Shown here: piece by piece, positions 17,325 to 25,106 of the stretch | How positions within the stretch are numbered: the stretch's first letter is position 1 | How the letters are laid out: each line of letters opens with the position of its first letter | Assembly: GCF_007751035.1 (NCBI RefSeq) | Contig: NZ_CP036433.1 | Location: forward strand, 8,909,001-8,973,000 | Reading direction: 5' to 3' | DNA length: 64,000 nt | Source: Lignipirellula cremea | GTDB taxonomy: Bacteria > Planctomycetota > Planctomycetia > Pirellulales > Pirellulaceae | Program-made: the position numbers and the translations under genes | Notes under the pieces: model-generated | The model's database searches: none | The model's input: only the letters and a program-made list of their open reading frames with translations | What the model was told of the DNA's origin: nothing

Positions 17325-18293
17325 ATGTCAAAAAGACGTCCGAAAGACGAAAGCATTGCCCAATCGTCACAAGCAGACAAACTCGCCACTGCATTGGTTG
17401 AAGCTGCCATGCTAGGTAGTCTCGAAGATGTACAGCGATTGCTGGCCGCGGGAGCTCCGGTAGATGGCCTACATCCAACCGATGGGCAATCGGCATTGAT
17501 GTATGCCGCAGCCTACGGATACGTCGAAGTGCTCACCGCGTTGGTGGCAGCGGGAGCGGACCCCAATGTGCTCAGTATGGAACAAGGCTTCGAGGATTGG
17601 ACGGCAGCGATGTACGCTGTTGATAGTCACGCTGGCAGTCGTTGCGATATTCTGCGACACCTTCATAAGGCCGGGGCCGATTTGAATCTGCAAAACCGTG
17701 CTGGTCGTACCGCTCTGATTCAAGCGGTTTCTTGGGGCACTGATCGGCTCGATGTCATTCACACTCTGCTGCGACTTGGTGTGGATTTGGAACGCTGCGA
17801 CAGCACGGGCGATACCGCTCTGGTCCTGGCAACAGAAGCTGAGAGGGATGAGATTGTGCAACTTTTGAAAAGCGCCGGAGCCGACGACTCCGCGCTGGCA
17901 GTTGCGACCTTGATGCGATGCGCTGAGATGGGAGATGTTGACGCCATGCGTGAGGCGTTGGCGGCTGGCGTCGATGTCAATGTCATTCGTTATGCTACGC
18001 CGATCACAGTCGCGGCGACCAGCGGTCAGACTGCGGTCGTGCAGTTACTCATTGACGCGGGTGCGGATGTGAACCTCCCCGAGCATGCAGGTGGTTGGAA
18101 TCCACTGTTGCGGGCTGCGTACCGAGGACATGCCGAGGTGGTACGACTTCTGGTTGCCGCTGGAGCGGATGTCCGGGTCCGAGAGGATGAAGGGCATGAT
18201 GCCATTGATTTGGTTGCTCTCGGTAGCGCGGACGGGCTGGCCCCAGCAGAAGACTACGATGAGATCGTTCGGCTGATCCGGAGCGCATCGTGA
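17325..18293 (+). CDS. Ankyrin-repeat protein
   Basis: Cytosolic protein of about 322 aa consisting of seven or so ankyrin repeats. Consensus elements recur: GSLEDVQRLLAAGAPVDGL, GQSALMYAAAYGYVEVLTAL, VAAGADPNVLS, GRTALIQAVSWG, TALVLATEAERDEIVQLL, GQTAVVQLLIDAGADVNLPE and GWNPLLRAAYRGHAEVVRLL. Start at 17325 (MSKRRPKDES) precedes a short charged leader. Ankyrin arrays are protein-interaction scaffolds; no catalytic domain is attached. It has no obvious operon partner and lies in a zone full of gene debris. Confidence 0.9.
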   Translation: MSKRRPKDESIAQSSQADKLATALVEAAMLGSLEDVQRLLAAGAPVDGLHPTDGQSALMYAAAYGYVEVLTALVAAGADPNVLSMEQGFEDWTAAMYAVDSHAGSRCDILRHLHKAGADLNLQNRAGRTALIQAVSWGTDRLDVIHTLLRLGVDLERCDSTGDTALVLATEAERDEIVQLLKSAGADDSALAVATLMRCAEMGDVDAMREALAAGVDVNVIRYATPITVAATSGQTAVVQLLIDAGADVNLPEHAGGWNPLLRAAYRGHAEVVRLLVAAGADVRVREDEGHDAIDLVALGSADGLAPAEDYDEIVRLIRSAS

Positions 18294-18394
18294 CACAATC
18301 TGCCCGGGAGTTTCTCGCCACAGAACCGCACGGCAAGCGGTCCACCGGGGATTGACGGTCGAGTTCCTCCGCGATGCGACAGGTACTCTCAACC

Positions 18395-18742
18395 TATCTA
18401 ACGAAGCGGATGAGGCATCCGTATCCAGCTTGAGCAGCAACGCCCCTTCGCGCGGCTCCATGTCAAGGAGCATCGGCGGTTTCCACTCAACTTGTTTGTC
18501 GAATCCGTACTGGGTCGCGAGCGCCCACCGGGCGATCCGCTCGCCTGCTGGAATCTTGAGCTGCGGGTGATACCAGCGTCGGCGCAGGTCGTAGGTGCTC
18601 ACGAAGCCGATGTTCTTGTCGCCCGCGTTATAGAAATCGAGGAAGGTCCGGTACTGCGCGGCGCGGATCTCAATGCCAGCGTTGAACATCTTCTCGCAGT
18701 AATCGTCGCGGGTCTGGGGGTAGCCATCGGTGCAGAGCAACC
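18395..18742 (-). pseudogene. Fragment of a sialate O-acetylesterase
   Basis: Minus-strand translation reads TDGYPQTRDDYCEKMFNAG, then GDKNIGFVSTYDLRRRWYHP, PAGERIARWALATQYGFDKQ and EPREGALLLKLDTD, which is the late catalytic/jelly-roll region of large SASA-type esterases. There is no start, no nucleophile GQSNM block and no intact 3' end. It is broken abruptly at about 18737-18742, where the duplicated P450 sequence begins on the other strand. Confidence 0.75.
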
Positions 18743-18999
18743 CGAGGAGTTTCAACCGCAACGATTTGCGCCCGAGCACGCGGAAGCAATGCCAGAGAAC
18801 GCTTTCCTACCGTTTGGGATCGGTCCCCGCGCCTGCATCGGTCGCCGCTTCGCGATGATGGAAGGCCCGCTTGTGCTGGCAGAGTTGGTCCGCCAGTTCG
18901 ACGTCCAGTTGATCGAGCCTGACCAGACGCCAGAACTCGAAACCCAACTCTCCTTGCATCCACGCCACGGGCTGCGGCTACGATTGACTCGCCACTGAT
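18737..18999 (+). pseudogene. Duplicated 3' end of the P450 gene
   Basis: About 263 bases nearly identical (roughly seven differences) to 15581-15843, encoding EEFQPQRFAPEHAEAMPENA through the heme loop GIGPRACIGRRFAM to the same RLTRH end and stop. No P450 start or I-helix precedes it; instead it is fused to the reversed esterase fragment. It is a dead duplicate. Confidence 0.9.
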
Positions 19000-19090
19000 C
19001 GCCGGCAGCGTGACACGCTTCCAGTATGTTGCCGGAAGCGAAGGTCCTGCTGTCCGTTGATTCCGACTGTCCCTACGACGACTTCCCGAT

Positions 19091-19160
19091 CAGCATTTGG
19101 CCGACCGGGAATCGTCGCATTGATTCAAAAAGTAGTTTCTGAATCATATCCGGTTTTGAT
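19091..19160. repeat. Dispersed repeat, copy B
   Basis: Same core hairpin as copy A (GATTCAAAAAGTAGTTTCTG then AATCA) and the same CAGCATTTGGCC lead-in and CCGGTTTTG tail. Copy B is followed at once by the 5' remnant of the small gene. Confidence 0.75.
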
Positions 19161-19174
19161 CGGCTCGGGCAGGG

Positions 19175-19216
19175 TGGAACGTGCTGCTTGCGAATGGCCA
19201 ACAGCGGGTCGGACAT
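19175..19216 (-). pseudogene. 5' remnant of the 96-aa small gene family
   Basis: From the ATG at 19216 the minus strand reads MSDPLLAIRKQHV, matching MSDPLLTIRNHHS at the start of the intact gene at 23670. The rest of the coding region is missing and replaced by repeat copy B. Just beyond, at 19238-19265, the minus strand ends a frame with QFERKAA, the same tail as the transposase remnant at 24432. Confidence 0.7.
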
Positions 19217-19277
19217 CTTTGATCTTTCCGGGCGACCTCACGCGGCTTTCCGCTCAAACTGCGTCACTTGGACGGCT

Positions 19278-20618
19278 TCAACCGAGCAACTCGTCAAGCG
19301 GACCCGGCGCGTCGATTGCTGCGCGAGCACCGTCGAGATTGAAGTGATCTCTTGGGATTCCGGCAGCATGCAGCAGGGTGCAATAGAGGGCGTTGATGCT
19401 GCGATTGCCGCTGTTGCCGGCGAGCGGATAGTCGACATACTGACCCGTCTTCAGTCGACGGCCCAGGTCGCCCAGCAACACGAAGGCCCAGTCGTACCCT
19501 GTTGAATGATGGGTCTCGCCGAAGTCGCTGGTATAGATGAACAGGGTGTTGTCCAGCATCGTGCCGTCCCCTTCGGGCACTGTATCAAGCCGGTCGGCCA
19601 TCACTGCGAGTTGCTCAAGCTGATGTCGCCGCAACATCGAGAGCAACTCTTTCCCTCGACCGCCATGGTTGTGGCCAACGTCGCCGTGCATATCGAAGGG
19701 TTCGTCCGTGTAGCCGCGATACAGCCCCGAGTTCCTGCATAAGCCCGAGCAGATTGTCACGACGTTGGTCAGCCCGGCGATCAGGGCGGCGACCCCCAAC
19801 TCCGCGTGCGCTTCGACCTGCATGGACTCTAGCGTTTGCAAGTACTTGCGGTCCTTCTCAGGGGCGATCTGCTTCAAGGTCGCCGCCATCTCGCGGAGTT
19901 CATGTTGCCGCTTGTCCAACGTCTCGAACGCTCCGACGTAGACGTCGAACTTCCGCCGCTCCTCGCCTGCCAGTTTCTGCTGGACTCGCTTGACGTCCTC
20001 CTTGAGAAAATCCAGCAGGTTGCTGCGTCTGTCAAACCGGACGTAATCTTCGCCTTCCAGGACGCTGCCGAACAGGACATCGTAGGCGTAGCTTTGATTG
20101 CACATCGTCGGAATCGCCTGATTCTCCCCCCAGGCGCTGGAGCAGTAGATCGCATTGAGATCGCTGCCGATTCCCAATCCCACCAGCGGGAACGTCGCGG
20201 GGTATGCTTTGGCGAGCGCCGCATCGATCGTTTCGCCTGCGGGCGTTCGTCCCTTGAGAAACCCGCCGAGCGCTCCGAACTGCCCGCCGTGGTACGGATA
20301 CACGTGCTTTCCGTTGAGCCCCTGCAAGATCGAAACCCGATCCTTGTATCTCTTTAGAGGCTGAACGTCGTCCGCCAGCGTCAACTCATTCAACGAGCGG
20401 ACGACTTTTCTTTCGACACCCGATGAAGGGCGGTCGATCTCTTGCGGCAGCACCGCCCAACTCTGCAACCCTTGGGGTTGCAGCATGAACACGAAACGCC
20501 GGGGCATCTCTTCTGTGCCCGCGGCTTCCGCCTGCAACTTCTGAAGCAGGGGAGACAGCACTAGCGAACCTGCCCCCAACGTCAGGCCCTTGAGAGCATC
20601 GCGGCGGTGAAGCGACAT
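19278..20618 (-). CDS. DUF1552 protein, Tat-exported
   Basis: Protein of 446 aa. The N-terminus MSLHRRDALKGLTLGAGSLV is a twin-arginine-type signal. The body matches DUF1552 (PF07586): FVFMLQPQGLQSWAV, LQGLNGKHVYPYHGGQFGAL, a helical linker (KFDVYVGAFETLDKRQHELR) and the late metal/phosphatase-like block FIYTSDFGETHHSTGYDW. These proteins resemble the DUF1501/alkaline-phosphatase superfamily, but no reaction has been shown. It starts four bases after the stop of the upstream cytochrome gene and is surely co-transcribed with it, the standard arrangement in planctomycetes. Confidence 0.9.
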   Translation of the reverse strand: MSLHRRDALKGLTLGAGSLVLSPLLQKLQAEAAGTEEMPRRFVFMLQPQGLQSWAVLPQEIDRPSSGVERKVVRSLNELTLADDVQPLKRYKDRVSILQGLNGKHVYPYHGGQFGALGGFLKGRTPAGETIDAALAKAYPATFPLVGLGIGSDLNAIYCSSAWGENQAIPTMCNQSYAYDVLFGSVLEGEDYVRFDRRSNLLDFLKEDVKRVQQKLAGEERRKFDVYVGAFETLDKRQHELREMAATLKQIAPEKDRKYLQTLESMQVEAHAELGVAALIAGLTNVVTICSGLCRNSGLYRGYTDEPFDMHGDVGHNHGGRGKELLSMLRRHQLEQLAVMADRLDTVPEGDGTMLDNTLFIYTSDFGETHHSTGYDWAFVLLGDLGRRLKTGQYVDYPLAGNSGNRSINALYCTLLHAAGIPRDHFNLDGARAAIDAPGPLDELLG

Positions 20619-20621
20619 CGG

Positions 20622-22712
20622 CTAATCCTTGTCGGGGTGTGACGGCGTGGATTTCTGGGGCGTTCGGTACACGAACGAGTCGCTGGTCAGCAGGGATCGC
20701 AGAAGTGCTCGCATGCTGCCGCCGTGCTCTCGATACGCTTTCCAGGCAGCTTGCAGCGTCGGCGCGTCGTGCGGTTCTTCATTGCGCCCCATCCAGTAAC
20801 GGAATGCATGGCGAACAAAAACTTGTTCAACGTGCTCGGACCTTCCCAAGCGGTGTACGAGTTCGATCGCATTGTCGACGGGTCCTTCGAGCCCCGTCTC
20901 GGGCGCCACGAGAATCGCACCTGCCGAATCCACCGGCCGACCGAGTTCCTCGGTGCGTTGCCGACCCCAATGATCGAACATCTCGAACGGCAGTCCCAGC
21001 GGGTCCATCCGCTGATGACATTGCCAGCAATACGACTCGCGGGTCACTCGCATTTTTTCGCGGAGCGTGCTGTGCGGTTCGTTGGGGAGCTGCGCATCGA
21101 CGGTGATCGGCGTGTCGGGAATCGCACCGCCAAGCAATCGTTCGCGAATCCACTTTCCTCGATGGATGGCGTGATTACCGTCATTGGTGGAGTGGGCGAT
21201 GAGCCAACTCGGCTGCGTCAGGATTCCCGCGCGATGCTCCTTGGGCAGCGTCAGGGGTTGCTCGACCGTCCAGTCCTCGGCGGCAAGATTGTACGCCTCG
21301 TTCACCCGGTACTTGTCGTCGAAAGGGTGCGAAACACCTTTCGTTTGAAGCTCGCGAAAGCGATTCGATCGCAGCGACGACACAAAGACAAAGCTCTCGT
21401 TGGTGGTCAGCAACTCTTTCAGAACGTCCTGGTCACGTTCAAGAATCCGCAAGACCAGATGATCGGTATCCGAGACGAGGTAGTTGCGCATCGTGGGCGG
21501 CAGCAGTTCCTCATCTTTGAACACTTCCGGTGCGCCGCCGTAGCCGAAAAACTCGCGGAAGAACCGCAACACGCGATCATTCTCTTCGGTGTTCTCGGTA
21601 AGCAGTTGCTCCAGGTATTCCCGCGAGTTGAACCGGCCCCGCTGCAAAAGTTTTCGCACCTGCGCCCCAGGCGGTCTGTCGGTCAAAGCGAAAGCGATCG
21701 CGTTGGCTTCCTCGTGCTGTGTGAGTCGCACGCGCCCCTGCTCGTCTGGTGAGCCTTCACCCAGTTCAACTCGGAAGACCGCCTGCGGGCTCATCAATAC
21801 GGCGGCAAGAAGATCCTCCAGACCTGCGCGGTTGCCGAAGCGATTCATGCTCTGGCGAAAGAAGCCACTGTAACGGGTCCGCTCGACGTCGGTCGGCTCG
21901 CGATCGAGAATCGTCAGAGAGACGGCATCCACCGCAAGAACGATCTGCTTGTCGCTGAGTTTCTCTTTCGATTCCGATAGGGGAACGAGCGTTTGCGCAA
22001 GGCGTTTGTCTCCCTCGCCCGAAAGAATGTGTCTGGCGACGACGCTGGCGTTGAGCAGCAGTTGATCCGTATGTGCGGCATCCACCTGGTACAGATCCGA
22101 ATAGTCTTGCAAGCCCTCGCCGCCACGGAGCGGCAAAGGGGCCACGAGTGAACGGATTTTGGATAGGCTCGTGCCGGTGCCGGCTTCCACTGGCTTGTAA
22201 CGGATGCCATTGAGGGTCGAGAGCAGCGCGGCGTACTGGTGCGGGGAGATGCGCCAGACCCGAGCCTGGGTGGCGGCGGCTAGATTTGTCGGTTCTTTCC
22301 CGAAGAGAACCCCGTGGGGCAGCAGGTTGCCCTTGTCGGGAAACCCGAGTTCACGTCCATTTCTGGACGCACGCAGCTCTCCGCGAACAACTTGCACGAT
22401 TCGCCCAACATCTGCGAGATCGGGGCGCGGTGCTTCCGCAGGCGGCATGTTGCCAGTCGCGACCTGCTCCAGAACGCGCCTCCAACTGGACGCAGTCTCT
22501 TCGGAACGGATCACATCCCGAAGGAGGGGACGAGCGTCGAAGTCACCTTCCTGCGCATCGGAACCATGGCAGCTTAGGCAATGCGACCGTACAAAACTCG
22601 CGACAAACGGCGGAGGAGTGGATTCGACAGGAGCGGTCTCCTCGGATTTTCCGTTTCCCTCCACGGCCACAAGGAGGGCGATTGCCAGAAGTACGATTTT
22701 ACAGGCAGTCAT
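20622..22712 (-). CDS. Planctomycete cytochrome, DUF1592/DUF1588/DUF1585 protein
   Basis: Exported c-type cytochrome-like protein of 696 aa. Signal peptide MTACKIVLLAIALLVAVEG. A heme site SHCLSCHGSDAQEGDF (CxxCH) lies near residue 45, in a PSCyt/cytochrome c domain with the MPP axial-ligand type motif in GNMPPAEAPRP. DUF1592 (ERTRYSGFFRQSMNRFG), DUF1588 (HRAGILTQPSWLIAHSTNDG, then RGKWIRERLLGG) and a second heme-like CxxCH in SYCWQCHQRMDPLGLPFE follow, then DUF1585 at the end (HAFRYWMGRNEEP). Forms an operon with the DUF1552 gene. Probably a periplasmic redox partner, reaction unknown. Confidence 0.9.
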   Translation of the reverse strand: MTACKIVLLAIALLVAVEGNGKSEETAPVESTPPPFVASFVRSHCLSCHGSDAQEGDFDARPLLRDVIRSEETASSWRRVLEQVATGNMPPAEAPRPDLADVGRIVQVVRGELRASRNGRELGFPDKGNLLPHGVLFGKEPTNLAAATQARVWRISPHQYAALLSTLNGIRYKPVEAGTGTSLSKIRSLVAPLPLRGGEGLQDYSDLYQVDAAHTDQLLLNASVVARHILSGEGDKRLAQTLVPLSESKEKLSDKQIVLAVDAVSLTILDREPTDVERTRYSGFFRQSMNRFGNRAGLEDLLAAVLMSPQAVFRVELGEGSPDEQGRVRLTQHEEANAIAFALTDRPPGAQVRKLLQRGRFNSREYLEQLLTENTEENDRVLRFFREFFGYGGAPEVFKDEELLPPTMRNYLVSDTDHLVLRILERDQDVLKELLTTNESFVFVSSLRSNRFRELQTKGVSHPFDDKYRVNEAYNLAAEDWTVEQPLTLPKEHRAGILTQPSWLIAHSTNDGNHAIHRGKWIRERLLGGAIPDTPITVDAQLPNEPHSTLREKMRVTRESYCWQCHQRMDPLGLPFEMFDHWGRQRTEELGRPVDSAGAILVAPETGLEGPVDNAIELVHRLGRSEHVEQVFVRHAFRYWMGRNEEPHDAPTLQAAWKAYREHGGSMRALLRSLLTSDSFVYRTPQKSTPSHPDKD

Positions 22713-22815
22713 TTAGCGGTACGCGAGACAGGAGCCATGAAAGAACAAGCCAATGCTGATGCGTTCATTCAATCACACCCACGATCGTCTTGCAAGATTC
22801 AATAGCAATCAGGGC

Positions 22816-22926
22816 AGCTACGCCGCCTTTCATTCAAGGCCTCACCAAACCGCCGACGTACGACTTCACTTCGATCTGGTCCATTGTCTGCGCCCGGTTC
22901 TTCGCGGACTGGGAAAATGATCGGCA
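22816..22926 (-). pseudogene. Transposase/integrase C-terminal fragment
   Basis: The plus-strand bases CCGCCGACGTACGACTTCAC and the following CTTCGATCTGGTCCAT recur almost exactly at 24470-24505. In the right minus-strand frame they read TMDQIEVKSYVGGLV, after VREEP in a shifted frame. It is a decayed copy of the end of the transposase remnant at 24432. Confidence 0.65.
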
Positions 22927-23080
22927 ATCTGAGCGACTTTCGTGTGGCGAAAGTCGATGCTGCCCGGTCCACTGCCGCTGGCCTTCCCTTCGGAGTTCGC
23001 CGGGCGTTTATTCGTAAGAGCAAGCTCGAAGGAGAGGGAACGGAACTCGTCGAGTTCGCGGGAAGCTATGCGTGTTTCTG

Positions 23081-23242
23081 ATGCCGGCGACAGAAGTCCT
23101 CGTCAGCGGTGTGGCCTTTGAAACGGACTGGCTACCCAACGGTTTCTGGCAGCCGGGGTCGTGGCAGCCAGTACGCAAGTTCGCCATTCCAGCAGGCGAC
23201 CCGATCGAAACGGCAGACGAAAAAATGTCGAGCGATAGCTAA
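23081..23242 (+). CDS. Short ORF, 53 aa, unknown
   Basis: Reads MPATEVLVSGVAFETDWLPN, then GFWQPGSWQPVRKFAIPAG and DPIETADEKMSSDS. The sequence is rich in Trp/Pro and looks like folded-protein code rather than random translation, so it may be a small gene or the 3' end of a lost larger one. No ribosome site is obvious. It lies among transposase and repeat debris. Confidence 0.35.
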   Translation: MPATEVLVSGVAFETDWLPNGFWQPGSWQPVRKFAIPAGDPIETADEKMSSDS

Positions 23243-23292
23243 AGCGAGACACGCCATGTAGCGAGAATGTCGTGGGAGAAATGACGCCCCGA

Positions 23293-23365
23293 TCAGCACT
23301 GGGCCAACCGGGGCGTCGTCTACTCCGATTCAAAAAGCAGTTTCCGAGTCATTTTGGTTTTCATT
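23293..23365. repeat. Dispersed repeat, copy C
   Basis: Third copy, more diverged (GATTCAAAAAGCAGTTTCCG then AGTCATTTTGG). It lies just 3' of the intact 96-aa gene on the minus strand and could serve as its terminator hairpin or 3' UTR. Confidence 0.65.
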
Positions 23366-23379
23366 GTGGAAACAAGAAG

Positions 23380-23670
23380 TCACTTGAACCTCACGGCGGC
23401 GAGACAAGCCTCCAACCAGAGCTGTTCCTCGCGATTGAGATTTAGCCCGTCGACCTTTCCATCGGCGACTGGCCACGGCTTGTTCCAGCCCGTGTCGCCG
23501 CCCCGCAGTTTGGCTTCGCCGGTTGCCCGATTGCACGTTAAGATCCACTGCTCGCCATGCTGGTTCTCGAAGTAGCCGATATACGTGCTGCTGGCATCTT
23601 TGGTGACGATCGGTGGATCGCCACACGCAGCGCTATGGTGATTGCGAATGGTCAGCAACGGATCGGACAT
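23380..23670 (-). CDS. Small protein, 96 aa, unknown family
   Basis: Intact member of a family that also left two remnants in this window (17090 and 19175). Starts MSDPLLTIRNHHSAACGDPP, then SSTYIGYFENQHGEQWIL, TCNRATGEAKLRGGDTGW and LNREEQLWLEACLAAV. Predicted small soluble beta-rich fold with a C-terminal helix; no signal peptide. No named domain recognised. Its repeated association with the same 3' hairpin suggests that gene and repeat moved together. Confidence 0.7.
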   Translation of the reverse strand: MSDPLLTIRNHHSAACGDPPIVTKDASSTYIGYFENQHGEQWILTCNRATGEAKLRGGDTGWNKPWPVADGKVDGLNLNREEQLWLEACLAAVRFK

Positions 23671-23703
23671 TTGTGTTTTGCCTCCCGGACTTCACCCGAC
23701 AAA

Positions 23704-24399
23704 TCAGATGGCTGCCCCAAACAATGCGCCAACTCCTGCGGTCAATCCCATCGCAAGTGCACCCCAGAACGTGACTCGTAGAGCAGCTTTGATCACGGGA
23801 GCGCCACCCGCATGTGCGCCGAATCCGCCCAGGAGCGCAAGGAACAGAATCGACGTCGCAATCACAGCCGGGATCAAGGCTGTCGGTGGAGTGGCGAGGA
23901 CCGTCACCAGGGGCAGTGCGGCACCAATGGCAAAAGTTGCTGCTGAGGCCATCGCCGCTTGCACGGGGCGGGCGGTCGTCATGTCCGAGATGCCAAGTTC
24001 ATCGCGAGCGTGGGTAGCCAACGCATCGTGGGCCATCAGTTGTTCGGCAACTTGCCGAGCCAGAGACGGCTCAACCCCGCGACTGGCGTAGATCGCCGCC
24101 AGCTCGTAATGTTCAGCCTCACCATCCGTCGCCAACTCCTTTCGCTCTCGATCCAAGTCAGCACTTTCCGTATCGGCTTGGGAACTGACGGAGACGTACT
24201 CCCCCGCCGCCATCGACATCGCGCCGGCGACAAGGCCCGCCACACCCGCGATCAAAATGTCGCTGGCTGGCGAGTGTGCTGCGGCCACCCCGACGACAAG
24301 GCTTGCAGTGGACACGATTCCGTCATTGGCTCCCAAGACGGCGGCGCGTAACCAGCCGATTCGGTCCGTTCGATGTCGCTCGCGGTGTTGTACAAACAT
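23704..24399 (-). CDS. VIT1/CCC1-family divalent metal transporter
   Basis: Membrane protein of 231 aa of the VIT1/CCC1 family (PF01988), which moves Fe2+ or Mn2+ out of the cytosol. The N-terminal motif WLRAAVLGANDGIVSTASLV is the hallmark, followed by AGAMSMAAGEYVSVSSQ (conserved Gly/Met/Glu pore residues). The middle acidic/helical section (DLDRERKELATDGEAEHYEL) is the cytoplasmic metal-binding domain, and about three more membrane segments close the protein. Length is normal for bacterial members. It is flanked by repeat debris on both sides and has no operon partner. Confidence 0.9.
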   Translation of the reverse strand: MFVQHRERHRTDRIGWLRAAVLGANDGIVSTASLVVGVAAAHSPASDILIAGVAGLVAGAMSMAAGEYVSVSSQADTESADLDRERKELATDGEAEHYELAAIYASRGVEPSLARQVAEQLMAHDALATHARDELGISDMTTARPVQAAMASAATFAIGAALPLVTVLATPPTALIPAVIATSILFLALLGGFGAHAGGAPVIKAALRVTFWGALAMGLTAGVGALFGAAI

Positions 24400-24431
24400 G
24401 AAAACTTTCCGATCAGGAACTCCTTTGCTCG

Positions 24432-24730
24432 TTACGCCGCCTTGCGCTCAAAGCTCTTCACCAACCCGCCGACGTACGACTTCACTTCGATCTGGTCCAT
24501 CGTCAGCGTCTCGACCTCGTCCGGTTCTTCGCGCACTGGCGGCAAGTGCTCCCGTTCCATGTGGGCACGGCGAGTATTGTAATACTCGGTAAACTCGGCC
24601 GTCAGGTAGTCCAAGTGCTCTTGATGCCCAGGTTGAGGAGTTCGCCGATGATGCAGGTGTTGCCGAAGCCCGTCATTTTGGCGATCGACCGGGGCTGGCG
24701 GAACTTCGCTTAGGTCATCCTGTCAACGGC
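24432..24730 (-). pseudogene. Transposase with internal deletion (rve/integrase type)
   Basis: The 3' part reads HQEHLDYLTAEFTEYYNTRR, then AHMEREHLPPVREEP and VGGLVKSFERKAA before the stop at 24432. This is the end of a DDE integrase-core transposase. Upstream, in another frame, GFGNTCIIGELLNLGIKST resembles the region before the catalytic core (W-G-Y-x-R-I-x-G-E-L type). The catalytic core between them is gone, so this is an internally deleted remnant. Related tails occur at 19238 and 22816. Confidence 0.75.
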
Positions 24731-24750
24731 CATAGGGCTCCCTTCCTTTG

Positions 24751-25106
24751 TGAAAAATCTTCCACAAAGTCGCCACTGGAAAGGCGGGTTCGAGGAAAAT
24801 GTTGTGGAAAGTGTGTGGAAAAAGATCCTCAAAATCAGTTTTCCAGCAGGATGTTACGTGAAATCCCGTGAAAATGAATGAAACCTTAAATCAAGTTACG
24901 TCAACGGCTTGCGACGTAAGTCGTGGAACAGAAACGGTTTGAAAAAACACGGGTTTCGTTTCCTGTCCTCTCCGCTCTTGATTTTCGCGTTGCCGTAAAG
25001 GCAACACTACTAACGACTTGCCGAGCTGAATACTCTTGCTCGACGGCGTTTGTGAAAACTTTTGTGAAAGTTTTCGCGCTGTCGGTCTATCAGCTCGGAG
25101 TCATCT
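24751..25106. other. AT-rich leader of the recombinase with DnaA-box-like words
   Basis: Noncoding stretch of about 350 bases with lower GC than its surroundings. It contains TCTTCCACA (24758-24766) and, in reverse orientation, TGTGGAAAG (24803-24811) and TGTGGAAAA (24814-24822). The last is one base from the DnaA consensus and is a known variant in some phyla. It could be an att or origin region of the element that brought the recombinase. No perfect att repeat was found. Confidence 0.3.

Noticed and set aside
18045-18779. 244-residue minus-strand ORF taken as one gene
   Set aside because: It mixes the antisense of the P450 duplicate, an esterase fragment and the antisense of the ankyrin gene; only the middle part is real ancestry.
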